Assembly: GCF_030867145.1 (NCBI RefSeq)
Contig: NC_134433.1
Span: forward strand, 16,961,896 to 17,025,895
Direction: 5' to 3'
From: Opisthocomus hoazin
Taxonomy: Eukaryota; Chordata; Aves; Opisthocomiformes; Opisthocomidae
DNA: 64,000 bases
Every line of letters starts with the position of its first letter. Position 1 is the first letter of the stretch. The translations under genes were made by a program, and so were the position numbers. This document shows, piece after piece, positions 12,201 through 24,200 of the stretch. A model generated the notes under the pieces. The model did no database searches and had not been told where the DNA came from. It was given only the letters and a program-made list of their open reading frames with translations.

Positions 12201-15200
12201 GTGCAAAATCTCAGCGCGGTGCCCTTGTCTCTGTTGCAAAAAAAACCCAAACAAACCCATTTTTGGGTGTTTTTTTTTTCCACTTATGAGCAGCTGCCTC
12301 CATGCCTGGGGTGTGGGTGTCCTGGGCGCTGGGTGTCGGGACTGGGTCGCGGCCGTGCGGGAGCTGCCTGCGGGGAGCGGGGATGGAGAGGAGCCTCCGG
12401 CGAGGAGGGCGAGCAGCCTGGGCACTGCTCCCACCGCCCGCCCCGGGACCGGGCTGACCCCGGGCGGGGTGAGGATGAAAAGCAGTACAGAAGCATAGTC
12501 CCCTGTGAAAACTTAAGACACTGGGCACTGAATATTAAATAATCTGAAAAGGGAGCAGCTGGCAAGGTGATGCCCATCAAGGACAAAAAAATGATGGCCC
12601 CAAAAATAGCAGCTGTTAATTTACAGGATCATCTTTGCTGTCCTTCTCAAGGATGCGGCATCTAGACAGGCTGAACTTGTTGCTGCAAGAGTTTTGCACC
12701 TCCTTAGGCCAGGTTTCATCTGCAGAATTAAGCGTAGGCATAAATGTAACCTGCCGTGCTCCGTGTTTGATTCACACAGCGTAACAAAAGGTAGAGCCGA
12801 GCACTTAGTGCAAGACACTTTGCTGTGTCGGATAATGTGTTGACATCTCCCCTTCCCACGTGTAATTTATGAGAATGTACTGAGTCAATTTGGAGCCTGT
12901 CTGGTAAATCAGACGAACCAAGCAGGAAGGGGGGATGCATCAGAAGGTTTTCATTAGGCTCTAGACTGAGAAAGCGGGAGGGAAGTGTGCTCCCGGAGGC
13001 AGGGGCTCGGCCGGGAAAGCTCGGGGAGCCCCGGGGGACCCTGGCAGCTCTGGGTCTGTACCGAACAGGACATTTTAATCACAATTTCAGTATGCTGGTG
13101 GGGTTTACCAAATTCAGGATATGAATTTGTAGGCACTTTTAGGACGTGATCAAGGATGCTCTAAAGACAAGAGAAAGACTTCCCCTGCTCTCGCTGTGTT
13201 GGGAACTCGCCAGCGTTACAAAACCGGTGTCCATGCACTCGAAATGGGGGGAAAAAAATCCTCGTTGGCTTCCCCTTTGAGAGAAGCAGAGGGAGCAGCG
13301 CTGGACACACGCGCTGTGCCTTCCCGGGGGGGCTGGTGGCAGCGGGGTCCCCCCCAGCACAGCCCCACGGCTGCAGCCCGGCCCGGGGGAACACGGGAGC
13401 CGTGCCGGGGTGGCAGGGCTGACCTCACGGTCTCCGTTAGGAAGCCCTGCAGTTGGCCCTGCATAACTGCATTAAGGTATTTCCTTAATTAGATTTACTA
13501 AGTATGTAGGATTCTAATTCTTTCTTTTCCTTCTCTCTTAATTTGGCTAATGAGAAAAACGAAGAAATAACATCGCAAAAGCAGTGCCTGTGTTGCCTGC
13601 TGGGAAGGCCGTTGTCCGGCCGTGCGGCTCCGGAGGATGCTCTCGCCCGTCCCGTGCGCTGGCACCCGGCCGTGGCCGGGGTGGGCTGGGGGTGCGGGGC
13701 CAGGCACTGGGTGCGAGCACAGCGCCGTGACCTTTGGGTGTGTTCTTGATCCTCGAGCCGCGCGTCTCCCGTGGCGCCGGGGAGAGGCGAGCGGGGAGCG
13801 ATCGCAGCAGCCGTGTCCTGCCACGGCCAGGCGTAAGCTCACCACGCTGCCCCTGCCATCCTTCCCCGCCCTGTCCTCCCCCCGCTTCCTTTTTGCCCTC
13901 TCGCGTCGTGTCTGCGGTCGGGCAGCTGGCGCAGAGCGTCGGAGGGTCCCGGTCCCCGCGGGGCGAGGGGACCCGTCCTGCTGCGGTGAGGCGGCAGGGA
14001 TGCTCGCACGCTGCGAGCCGCTGGCATCCCCCGGCCCGCCAGGCTTTGCAGGGAACCCCCCGGGGGGATGCGTGTCCTGGGGCTGCTTCCCGGGGCCCCG
14101 GCTGTGGGTGGGAGCTGGGTGCCACGGCGTGAACGCCTGGGACGTTCGCTGCGGTGTGGGCTCTGCGGGGACGTGTACCCCTGGTCCAGCCAGGGACTGG
14201 GTCATGGCACTGGGCTGCCGTGAGCACCGCTGGCTCTGCCGTCGTCTTCGGGGGGGATCCCCGGGGGCTGCTCCTCCGTGCACAGATAAAGACGTGCTCA
14301 TCTTCCTCATGATTCATTTATCATCCCGTGAGGGTAATCTGTTTGGGAATTAGGCTGACGGCCCTCGACCCCGTAGCTGACGGCAGGCTGAATCACCCGA
14401 GAGTGTGGCTGCAGTTGAACGTAACAAATTTCCAGTGCACGGAGGCTGATTACAAGCGATGGCTGGTGAACAGGTTTGTTTTGCTCTCCCCGGAATCGCA
14501 GGAGCAGTTCCAGCAGTTTGGCCCCAAAGAAGCAGTCGGCATGTGACAGAGGAACATGTTGTTAAGTTGTGTGAGTGATTTTATAATACTTAGAATATGA
14601 TGCTATGGCAACCTGTTACAAATCCCAGATAAAATCAGATTATTTGTGTGCATCCCTGTGACTTTAATCTTTGCAAAGTCTGATGCGTTTTATGCCTTTG
14701 AGGCCACTGCGCAGATTAGTGCAATCAGGCAGAGCTCAGCGTTCAAAGCACGGAGAGCGAAGGGTGAGTGGTTTGCTCCAAATCAGGCTTGCTCTGGTGT
14801 CCTGGAAAGTCAAAGAGCGAGTGGTAAAAATCTGTCAGCCTTGGCATTTTGTCAGCAGTGGAGTCACGGTGAGTTTGTGGAGAGGAGAAGGGAAGGAGCT
14901 CGACAAACAGTGCAGGTGGGCAGGCTGTAAATTCTGCTATTGCCCATGCACAGTCCCACATCGTTTTAATGAACTTCTTGCATTGACAACCTGGAAAATG
15001 CTAGGAGCTTAAGTGAGATGCAGTAGCATAAGGCAAGTTTAACTTGCTCAGATTTAAAAAAAAATAGAAAAAAAGATGCATATTGGTTTAATGTAGTGTA
15101 ACAGGTCAGTCCGTGGTCCGGATTCCCGTGTGGACGCGGGGCGCTGGGTATCTCCCCGGTGACTCCGGCTGCGGTTGCGCTGCTGGCACGCCTGCACCGC

Positions 15201-18200
15201 CCCGGACTCCCAGAGGGCGGTCAGCGGTTAATGACAAGTGTCAGAGGGTTTGGTCTGCTGGGTCCCAGGGCTCTGTGAGCCGGGTCCCTGCGTGCTGACG
15301 GCTGTCTCGGCTGTGGTGCTGCCCGGCACGGCGCTGTGCTGATCCCCCCGTCCCCCCCGGGCTGGTCTTGCATCCCCGGGACAGATTAACGGGCTTGAAC
15401 TCCAGCCCTGAATTTCCCCGGACATCCAGCCAGTGTTCCCCTGGCTACAGCTGAAGTCCCTTAATTTTTGTTCCTTGGCCGTTGACTAATGAGAACTGCT
15501 GATCTGCGTCCTGTTGGTCCCCGCCTTCCCTGGGTCGCAGGCGCTGCAGCTCCCTGCCTCTCCTGTCCCTGTGCCTGCGAGACGTTGACAGCAGGGGCTG
15601 GCAGGCCCCGCCACCCACATCTGGTCGTGCCGGCCGCAGGGACACGGGCACCGAGGCACTGCCGGCTCCGGCTGCTCCCCACTGCGCTGCCGTGAAGCCA
15701 GTCCCGCAGCGACAGGGAGAGATGCCAGATCCCTGGTCCGGGCCGCGATGCTGCAAAGGGCCGGCTGGGATGGGGCGGCGTGGGGCTGCGGCCGGGTGCG
15801 AGGCTGCTGCGCCTTCCTGCAGCCCGCAGCGTGCAGAGGGCTGCGCCTTAGTGCCTGTGTGTGTGTGTGTGTGTGTGTACACAGATGTGTTTCAAGAGAT
15901 GGAGTCAAGTCTCGTCAGAACAGGAGAAGTCTGTTGGCAAGAGCAGTTGCGCATACGGGCAGGAGGAGCAGGAGCCCTGCTCAAGCTCCCGCTCGATCTC
16001 TCGTTAGCAGGGACGCAGCCGAGCAGCTGCTCCTGACCACTCATAGAATCACAGAATGCATTGGGTTGGAAGGGGCCTTTAGAGGCCATCTAGCCCACCC
16101 CCCTGCAGTGAGCAGGGATGTCTCAACCAGACCAGGTTGCAGGCAACGGTGGGGTTTTGCACTCTCTGTTGCACCGAGGGTCTGGTAGAAAACTTGCCTG
16201 CACTGCCCACTGCATCCCCACTGCATCCCCACTGCACCCACAGAGCATCCCCGCTGCATCCCCACCGCGTCCCCACTGCATCCCCGCTGCATCCCCACTG
16301 CATCCCCACTGCATCCCCACTGCACCCACAGGGCATCCCTGCTGCATCCCCGCTGCACCCACAGAGCATCCCCGCTGCATCCCCGCTGCGTCCCCGCTGC
16401 GTCCCCGCCGCGTCCCCGCCACATCCCTGCTGCATCCCCGCTGCATCCCCACTGCACCCACAGAGCATCCCCGCCGCGTCCCCGCCGCGTCCCCGCCGCG
16501 TCCCCGCCGCATCCCTGCTGCATCCCCGCTGCATCCCCACCGCGTCCCCACTGCGTCCCTGCGAAAGGAGGGGCTGCAGGTACCCGAGCCCCCCCATGAC
16601 CAGCGCGTGGTTGTCGCCTGCTGTCAGGAGCTGGGACCCGCAGAGGAGGACCCCGTGGGCGGGAGGGCAGGGGCCGGGGCGGTGGGGCTGGTGTCACATG
16701 CCGGTGTCGCAGGAGGTCGGGTGTGCTCCCTCGGGCAGGAGCTGCGTGTTTTGGAGAGGACCTGGCGGGCATCGGTGCCCGGCTGCTGTGCACGCCGTGC
16801 CGTGCCGTGCCGTGCCATCCCGGGGCGGGCTGCCATGGGAACCAAACCTCGTTACTGTGAGATAAACAGTTGGACATCTTGGCCCGGTTTCTGCAAGACT
16901 AACCTGGCAGGGACGAGAGGAAACGAAATTAAATCTCAGATTTTCTGACTCCCAGAGTAGCATCTGGCAGTACCGCAGCGAGTGACGGCTTGGTTGTCTG
17001 CCTGGGAAGCCGGTGGTGCAAAAGGGACAGGGTATTTTTGTCAGATAATCGATGGAGGGCTGAGGTTGTGCCTTTTCGAGGCTGGGGGGCTTTTGTGTGA
17101 TACTTTCATGGCAGGTCCATGGCACTGGGGCTGCTCCCGACTTCCCCCAGCTCTCGTGTCCTCACGATGCCGGTTGCTGCCTCCGAATTCAGCGCCTGTG
17201 CCCGGGTGCCCTGTGGCAGAGGGGCCCTGGGCTGGGTCCTGCCGGACCCGCACTGGGGTGTTCCTGGGTTTTCCGCTGGCGTCGCTGAGCCGGGAGCCTC
17301 CTCCGCTGCCGGGAGACCGACCGGCCGTGCGTCCTGCCCGGGGAGAGGGTGCCAGATGGAGGGACACCGTGGGGATGGGTCGTCATAGAAACCCAGCCCA
17401 GCTGTCCGGCAGAGCCCCGCACCACCCGCACCGCGCCCCAGCCCCGCAGCCGGGCTCCGGCGGGCTCCCGGGGACGGAGCCCGGGCGCTCGGTGGGGCAG
17501 CGAGGGGTCCCGGCCCGCCCTGGGCTCAGGGCTTTCTGGGTGGCTTTGACCATCTTTTCCTGCTGTGTTTGGTCTCTCAGATTCGAGATGCTGTTTAGCA
17601 GGCGGCCCGCACGCCCGCGGCTTTGCCAAAGAGGATCAGCCCTCATCTCCCGCCGCGCGCTCTCGCGGGGCGCGGGGCGAGCTGACGCGCCTGCCTTTGG
17701 TTTTGCAGGAAGCAGGAGCTGCTGAACAGCACGGATGCGCCCGTCCCGGAGCGGCCGCTGTCGCCTCCCCTCACCGCCCCGCCGACCATGAAGGTGAGAG
17801 CACGGCGACGCTGCGCGGGGCGGGCGACGCGGGGCGCTGGGCACGCGGGCCGGCCGAGGCGCCGGCGCTGGGGACCGAGCCGGTGCGGAGCAGCACAGCC
17901 AACGTGGCGGCTGCGTGGGCTGGGGCTGTTCCCGAGGCAGCAGCGGGTGGTTTCTGGAGTTCAGCCTGCGGCGTGTGCAGATACCATGGGCGGCAGCCGG
18001 GCGAGAGTGCCAGCGGGCCCCATCCTGCACTGCTGCTCACGGTGCACAGTCACGAGCAGCGGTGCCAAGCAGGGTGCAGAACCCCAGTGATGTTACCCTT
18101 CTGGGCCCCATCCTGCGCTGCTGCTCACGGTGCACAGTGATGAGCAGCAATGCTAAGCAGGGCGCAGAATCCCGATGCCGTTATCCTTCTGGGCCCCATC

Positions 18201-21200
18201 CTGCACTGCTGCTCACTGTGCACAGTCACGAGAAGCAATGCCAAGCAGGGTGCAGAATCCCGGTGCCGTTATCCTTCTGGGCCCCATCCTGCGCTGCTGC
18301 TCACGGTGCACAGTCACGAGCAGCGGTGCCAAGCAGGGTGCAGAATCCCGGTGCCGTTATCCTTCTGGGCCCCATCCTGCGCTGCCGCTCATGGTACGCA
18401 GTCACGAGCAGCGATGCCAAGCAGGGCACAGAACCCCGGTGCCGTTATCCTTCTGGGCCCCATCCTGCGCTGCCACTCACGGTGCACAGTCACGAGCAGC
18501 GGTGCCAAGCAGGGCACAGAACCCCGGTGCCGTTATCCTTCTGGGCCCCATCCTGCGCTGCCACTCACGGTGCACAGTCACGAGCAGCGGTGCCAAGCAG
18601 GGCGCAGAACCCTGGTGCCGTTATCCTTCCAATAACCCTCGCCGGGCGCCGCGGCGGGCGGCTGCTTGCCAGCCCGAGGCAGACGGTGCGTCCCCGGCAG
18701 GCAGGCGCTGCCGGCGGGGTCCGACCCACCGCTCGCTCCTGCCAGGCCCGCTTGGTCCTGCCTTTTGCTGCGGAGGAGGCAGCGGCCGTGGGACGCGGCG
18801 CGTGCCCTCTGCCCTGCCCGCGCCAGGCTGCCGCTGCAGGGCTCTGCCCCTCCTGCCGCTTCCCGGGGCCAGCGGGAGGAGGTCACCAGCAACCTGGTCA
18901 GACCTGGGAGCTGGTCCTGCTTGAGCCGGGGCTCGCTGGGCAGCTCCACAGCTCCCGTTTATCTCGCTCAGACGGTCTCCAGCGCGGGGGGAGCGCGCAG
19001 CCCTGTGCTGAGCAGGGCGGTGGAGAGCGCGGTGACCACGGCGAAGCTTCAGAGCGAATCTGTCTGAACAGGATAAAACGCAACGTGGGTTCAGCCAAAG
19101 TGGCTTCTGCCAGAGCAGCCTGGAGCATTGCTGCGGCACCAGGGTCTGCAGGCAAAGCGAGTGCAGCTCTGCCGGCCGGTTCCTGCAGAGCGCTCAGTGC
19201 GCTGCCACCCGGGAAATGACTCATTAAGCTGGAGAAGATGAGATGGATGTGAGGATGACGAGGTGGCCGAGACCTGGTTAAGTGGTTGTTAAGAGCAAGT
19301 GGGCTTGGAAATAGAGTATTGAGTTGGAGGAGTTTATTAGTGGAGCTTCTGACGATCGCGCTTATTTAGGGGGGGGTGTGTGACCTGGGTGCGCAGAGCT
19401 GGCCCGAGCTGGCGCGGCTCGCTGGTGACACGAGCTGTGGCACCTCGTCGGGCTGCAGAGGAGGAGAAGGGGATCTGGGGGGGGGTGAAGCCTGGAGTGA
19501 CGGAGAGGAGCGGGGCTGTGCCCCAGGGGAGCGCCCGCCGGCAGCGGGGACGTTGTACTGGGGGCACCCGGGGTCCCTCCTGCGGGTGCTCCCGGGGACG
19601 TGCGGCATGCCGGGGCCGGGGTGCCGGCGTGCCAGCAGCAGAGCGTGCTTCCCGGGCCCGGGAGGTGCCGTTCGTTTTGCCTTGCAGAAAGGTGCTAAAT
19701 CGCTCGGTGACACCCGGCCGGAGCTCGGCAGAACCTGCGGTGACCGCGAGCGCCGCAGCCCCGCGGCGTCCCGGGGGCTCGTCCTGCGGCCGCGCTCCCT
19801 CCTGCCTTCCCAGGCCGTACAGCAACGCCCGCGTCCTGAGAGCTGCTGCCTTTGCCTTGCCCTCAGCACGTTGTAAATGGAAATTCTGGCTTTTAACGAG
19901 CCTGTGAGCCGTGGAGGTGGCCCCCGGCCCGGGTGCAGGAGGCATTACGGGGGGCGAGACCCCAGGCACGCGGCGGGGGGGTTACGCCTGCTCCTCGGCT
20001 GGAGCGGGCGATGCGGGGCCGTGGGAGGTCGGGCTCTTCAGTGGTGGTTAGACTTCAGCTCAGGGCTTCCCTCAGCATGGGGAACTTGGCACAGAAGCTT
20101 GTGGAAAGCCTGGCATGGCAGAAGCGTGTAGATGCTGCGCCATATGCCTCAGGTAACGTCAGCTTCCCAAAAGCCAACGCTGAGCTTTTTCCTTCGTGCG
20201 TCTGGAAGACGGCCGCTCCTTCTCGCAGCACGAGCCGCAGGGGCTGTCTCGCGGTGGGTGCTGTGGCTGGGGGAGAGGCTGGCCGTGGCCATGGCCGTGG
20301 CTCTGGCTGGGGACATGCCCTGGCATGACTGGTCTCCCCGGCAAGGCTGGAGCCTGCCTGTTTCATTGCTGGTTCTTTGTTTTTATAATCACATAATTAA
20401 AGCAATTAAAAGGCGATTACTGACTTGTTCTGCTTTACAGCAGGATTAAAGGGCTCCAGAACCTTTTGCAGATGGCGCAGGTTGTGCTTTCCGAAAGGCG
20501 AGGCAGAGCTGGGAGCTGGCGGCGTGTGCTCCCTCGGTCCCCGCGGCACCGGTGACGGCGAGCGCTGCGGCGATGGCTGCCGGCGCTGGCACCCCAGCCA
20601 GGGAGCAGCGGGGAAGGAGCCTGCGTCTTGGCCAGCGCAGGGAGCTCCAGAGGTGCCAGGCAGGAGGAACTCCATTTGTCTTCGGGCCAGGGGCTGTCTG
20701 TGGGCCACTGCGCGTTGTTTGTGCGTCTGCTGGTCTGGGGCTTCCCTGTGCCCCTGCCGCCACTTTGCTCTCAGCTGCCGTCAGCTCTGGAAGGGCAGGG
20801 GCTGGGTGCGTGTTTGTGGCGTTTAGGAGATGGAACTGGAGATGCCTGGGAGAGGAGATGTCAGGGATTAGGGAGCCATCAGCCTGATGAAGGGAAACCT
20901 GGGGTGACTTTCTGGTTGGGAGCCAGAGACCTGGTCCTTCTGGAGACGTTGCTCAGTCCCCTGACTGTTGTGGTCAGCGCCGGCGATGCCGGGCGGTCGC
21001 GCGGTGCTGGTGTAGCCGAGCCTGCGATGAGACGCTGCACAGCATGAGTGCACTGAGTCGATATTCGCGGGGGTCCCCGCCTGCGATGGCAGCGTCTTTC
21101 CCCCGTCCCGGCTGCTGTCACTGAGGGCAGTCACTAGGCTGCTTGTGCCGTAAAAATAACCTTTGCTCGACACATTTATTAAAAGAAAATCTCTCTGAGG

Positions 21201-24200
21201 TTTTCCTTTTGACTTTTGTCTGGTTTTGATTTCTTCATCTCCTCCTCCATTTTTTTTCTTTCTTTTTTGTCTTTTGAGAAATTCAGCCTATTCTAAGAGC
21301 TCACTAAAAATCACCCCCCCCATGCCTTTCTCTTTGGTACCGTGACCGCTTCTGCCCCACGGCTCGCATCGCTCTTCTGCGAACTGTTTCTGATAGCCGG
21401 CACCGGCACCAGTGGAGCTGCTGCTGGTCCTGCTTTCCGCTCTCCGACAGCGTCTGCCGTGGCCCCGGCCTCTCGCCGGCTGTCGGAGCCCTGGGCCCGT
21501 CGGCTGCGGGCGGAGGGAGGGCGACGATGGGGAGAGGAGGGACGAGGCTGCTGCGTCACGTCTCCGGAAAAGCCACTTGCTGGTTTACTGGGAGTGCCCC
21601 ACCGTTTACAGCCGGAGTTTGTCTCGGCAATTTATTTACCTGTACCTGAGAGCAGGAAAAGCCGGACGCGGGATCCGGGTTGTCCGGCTGCGGCTCAGCG
21701 GTGGCTGTGCCGAGGCGGTGACCCTGCAGGTGCCGGTGGGTGGGAGGCAGGGCAGCCGCGGCTTCGGCACCGCTCTGGCGAGGGGGCAGCGGGCTCTGCC
21801 CGGGCTGGCCGGGTCCTCGTCCCCGAGCCCCCACGCGAGGCGTTTCCAGAGGTGCGGAAGCTGCGTGCCCGTGTACGCCGTCCTGTACGTACTCGCAGGT
21901 ACCCGTGTGCCGCAGCGGCTTGGGGTGCCCGGGGGGCTGCAGAGTGGGGAGGGTGGCAGCAGCAGCCCCCCACGCCGGGCAGCAGCCCCCACGCCGGGCA
22001 GCAGCCCCCCACGCCGGGCAGCAGCCCCCCACACCGGGCAGCAGCCCCCACGCCGGGCAGCAGCCCCCACGCCGGGCAGCAGCCCCCCACGCCGGGCAGC
22101 AGCCCCCACGCCGGGCAGCAGCCCCCCATGCCGGGCAGCAGCCCCCACGCCAGGCAGCCCCCCACGCCGGGCAGCAGCCCCCATGCCGGGCAGCGGGTGC
22201 TGGGGGAGCAGAGGAGCTCGGGGCTGCGGGGCTGGGCTGCTCGACAGCGGAGCCACACGAGGTTTTAACCGGAGCCCGGGGCTCCCTAATCTCGTTAGTT
22301 CGCTTGGCAAGCAGGACATGAACCCTGCACGGGGCAGCGGCATGGCCGGCGTCAACGCGGCCGGTGAAGCGCAGAGCCCGGAGCTTGCACCTTGCACGGT
22401 GAGGGGCGTGGGGAGGGCTGCGGTGGGGGTCTGCTGTGTCAGAGTATTTATTTGCTGTTTTGGGTAGGTCAGTCTGGGGCTGTTTCATTTTGAAAGGAAG
22501 GTTTGCTGCTGCTGTGGGTCTGCACAGACCCCCTCCTGCTGGGGGTCCTGCAAAGCAGCCGGAGGGCTGGGGGGGCAGGTGGCATGCACCCCATCCCTCT
22601 GCCCACGGCGGGACCGGCTCTGCCCCACGTCCTGGGCCAGCCCCACGCCTGCGGCCCCGCTGTACGCCCCGTGGCCCTGGGCAGCCGTCTGGGCTCCCTC
22701 CCCGCCTGGTCTGCGAGACGCAGTGCCCGCCGTGCAGCGTGACGTTCAAGCAGCACATCGGGAGCCGCAGCGCGTGGCTGCAGCGGGTCTCCCTGCCCTT
22801 CCTCCGGCCGGGCTGTCCCCACGGCACCAGCAGCTCCGCTCTCCCATTGGCATCCCTCACCCGTGTCACCGCAGCCGAGAGCCGGGAAGCACGGGCCTTA
22901 GAGACCTGGGAAAACACCCAGGGAGCAAAAGGAACCCAAAGGCATTGCCTTTGAACGGCAGCGGCGAAGCCCGAGCGCTGGACGGGAGCGGCCGTGGCTG
23001 GGGAGCAGGACAAGCGCCGCAGTGTCACTCAGCCCGTCGTCTCCTGCTCTTCTGGAAACGACGAGCAGAGCAGGAGGAGTTGGGGGTGGGGAGCTGCCGC
23101 GGCTCGCTGCTCCCTGCGCTGCCCGTGGCTGCGGTGAGGGCTCTGGGTGTGGGACAGTCACCGGCCCGGGGAGCCCGGGGCGGCTGCGGGGCTCCGTCCC
23201 TCCCGGTGGCGGGGCTGGACGGGGTCTCTCCGAGGCACACGCCGTCAGTTATGGGTAGAGTCTCTTCTTCCCATTCCCCTTGAGGGCCAGAGCCGGAGTT
23301 CCTGGTATGGGGTGGGGGGTCTGGTGTCCCTACCGTGATGTAGCTTGGGCTGGCTCACCTCCTGTCGTCTTTAGTTGAACAGGAGGTTTCCTTCTTTTCT
23401 TTTTCAGTCTGCAGAATTCTTCGAAATGCTGGAAAAAATGCAGGTGAGCAGCAGCGTGCATGCCAGTAACGCGGGACGTTCCCCACCCAGCAGTGGCTGC
23501 ACGGACAGGGGTCCCACGGCACCGCGTACGTTTGGCGTGCTGGGAGGCCTTGTGCCATCGCAGCAGGTTTTGAGCTGCTGCTGAAGTCCCCAGCGCTGCG
23601 CGAGCCCTGCTGAAGGGGGACGCGGCAGGGGCTCCCAGCTCACACCGTGCAGAAGAGCGCTGCACAGAAACACCCCGGCGTGCCGGGGCAGAGCGGTGGC
23701 TTCGGCAGTGTCTTCCTCCGAGGTCGTTCCACATCACCCCGAGCGGGTTTGCAAAAGGAGGTTCAGGGGCGCGCGCTCCGAGGTGCCGTCCTGTGGCTCC
23801 CTGGTACGGTCAGCACGCTGCGGCTTGTCTGCAACGGCAGGCTGCGGTACGGACCCCGGCAGTGTCCAGCACCGTCTCAGTACCCCTTGGGTCAGGGCAA
23901 GGTTTTCTCTTGTCCCACACTAAAACACATCAGGATCTGTCTGAGGAGGAGGGTCGGGGGACCAGGGTGTCCCCTGGCATGGGCCTTGTTCCCGCAGGAG
24001 GGGCACGGGCAGGCTGTGCTCACCCCTGGTGCCGAGACGCGCGGTGCTCCCCCAGCATGGTCCCTCCTTTCGTGCCATTTGTGTCTGAGTGATTTCTGTG
24101 TAGCACAATACCCTTGTGGTTTTGTCTGTGTTGTTGAAAAATACTTAATTATTTGATCTATTCGTTTTGTTCCAAACAGGCACCGAAACTTGAAGAACAG

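Larger units (their letters stand above)
8860..17708 (+). other. RAP1GAP2: RAP1GAP2 intron 1
   Basis: An 8.8-kb intron between the CpG-island exon and exon 2. It holds G-rich 16-bp tandem units right after the donor (about 8866-8915), a duplicated 18-bp unit at 11195-11230, AT-richer blocks at about 12480-12960 and 14540-15100, a GT microsatellite (about 15859-15879), a CR1 remnant and a 15-bp minisatellite. No further exons seen. Confidence 0.65.
17794..23407 (+). other. RAP1GAP2: RAP1GAP2 intron 2
   Basis: A 5.6-kb intron carrying the 88-bp tandem array (18015-18630) and an 18-19-bp minisatellite (about 21953-22195). AT-richer stretches occur at about 19225-19370 and 21160-21300. No exon recognised. 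Confidence 0.65.

Noticed and set aside
14328..14546. 72-codon frame with [19 protein letters not shown]
   Set aside because: Looks protein-like over a short run, but it lies in intron 1 without splice sites that fit RAP1GAP2 and without a known family.
16195..16565. Regular repeats as a possible CRISPR array
   Set aside because: Units are contiguous 15-mers without spacers, in a vertebrate genome; this is a minisatellite.
16041..16877. 278-codon minus-strand frame with Gly-Asp-Ala repeats
   Set aside because: The periodicity is exactly that of the 15-bp minisatellite, and similar frames are open in several phases of both strands.
17915..19219. 434-codon open frame on the plus strand
   Set aside because: It begins after the exon 2 donor and is carried by the 88-bp array, which is stop-free in every frame. 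It lies in intron 2.
21556..23028. 490-codon open frame on the minus strand
   Set aside because: It crosses the 18-19-bp minisatellite, which yields Gly-Cys-Cys-Pro-Ala-Trp repeats. No family resemblance.
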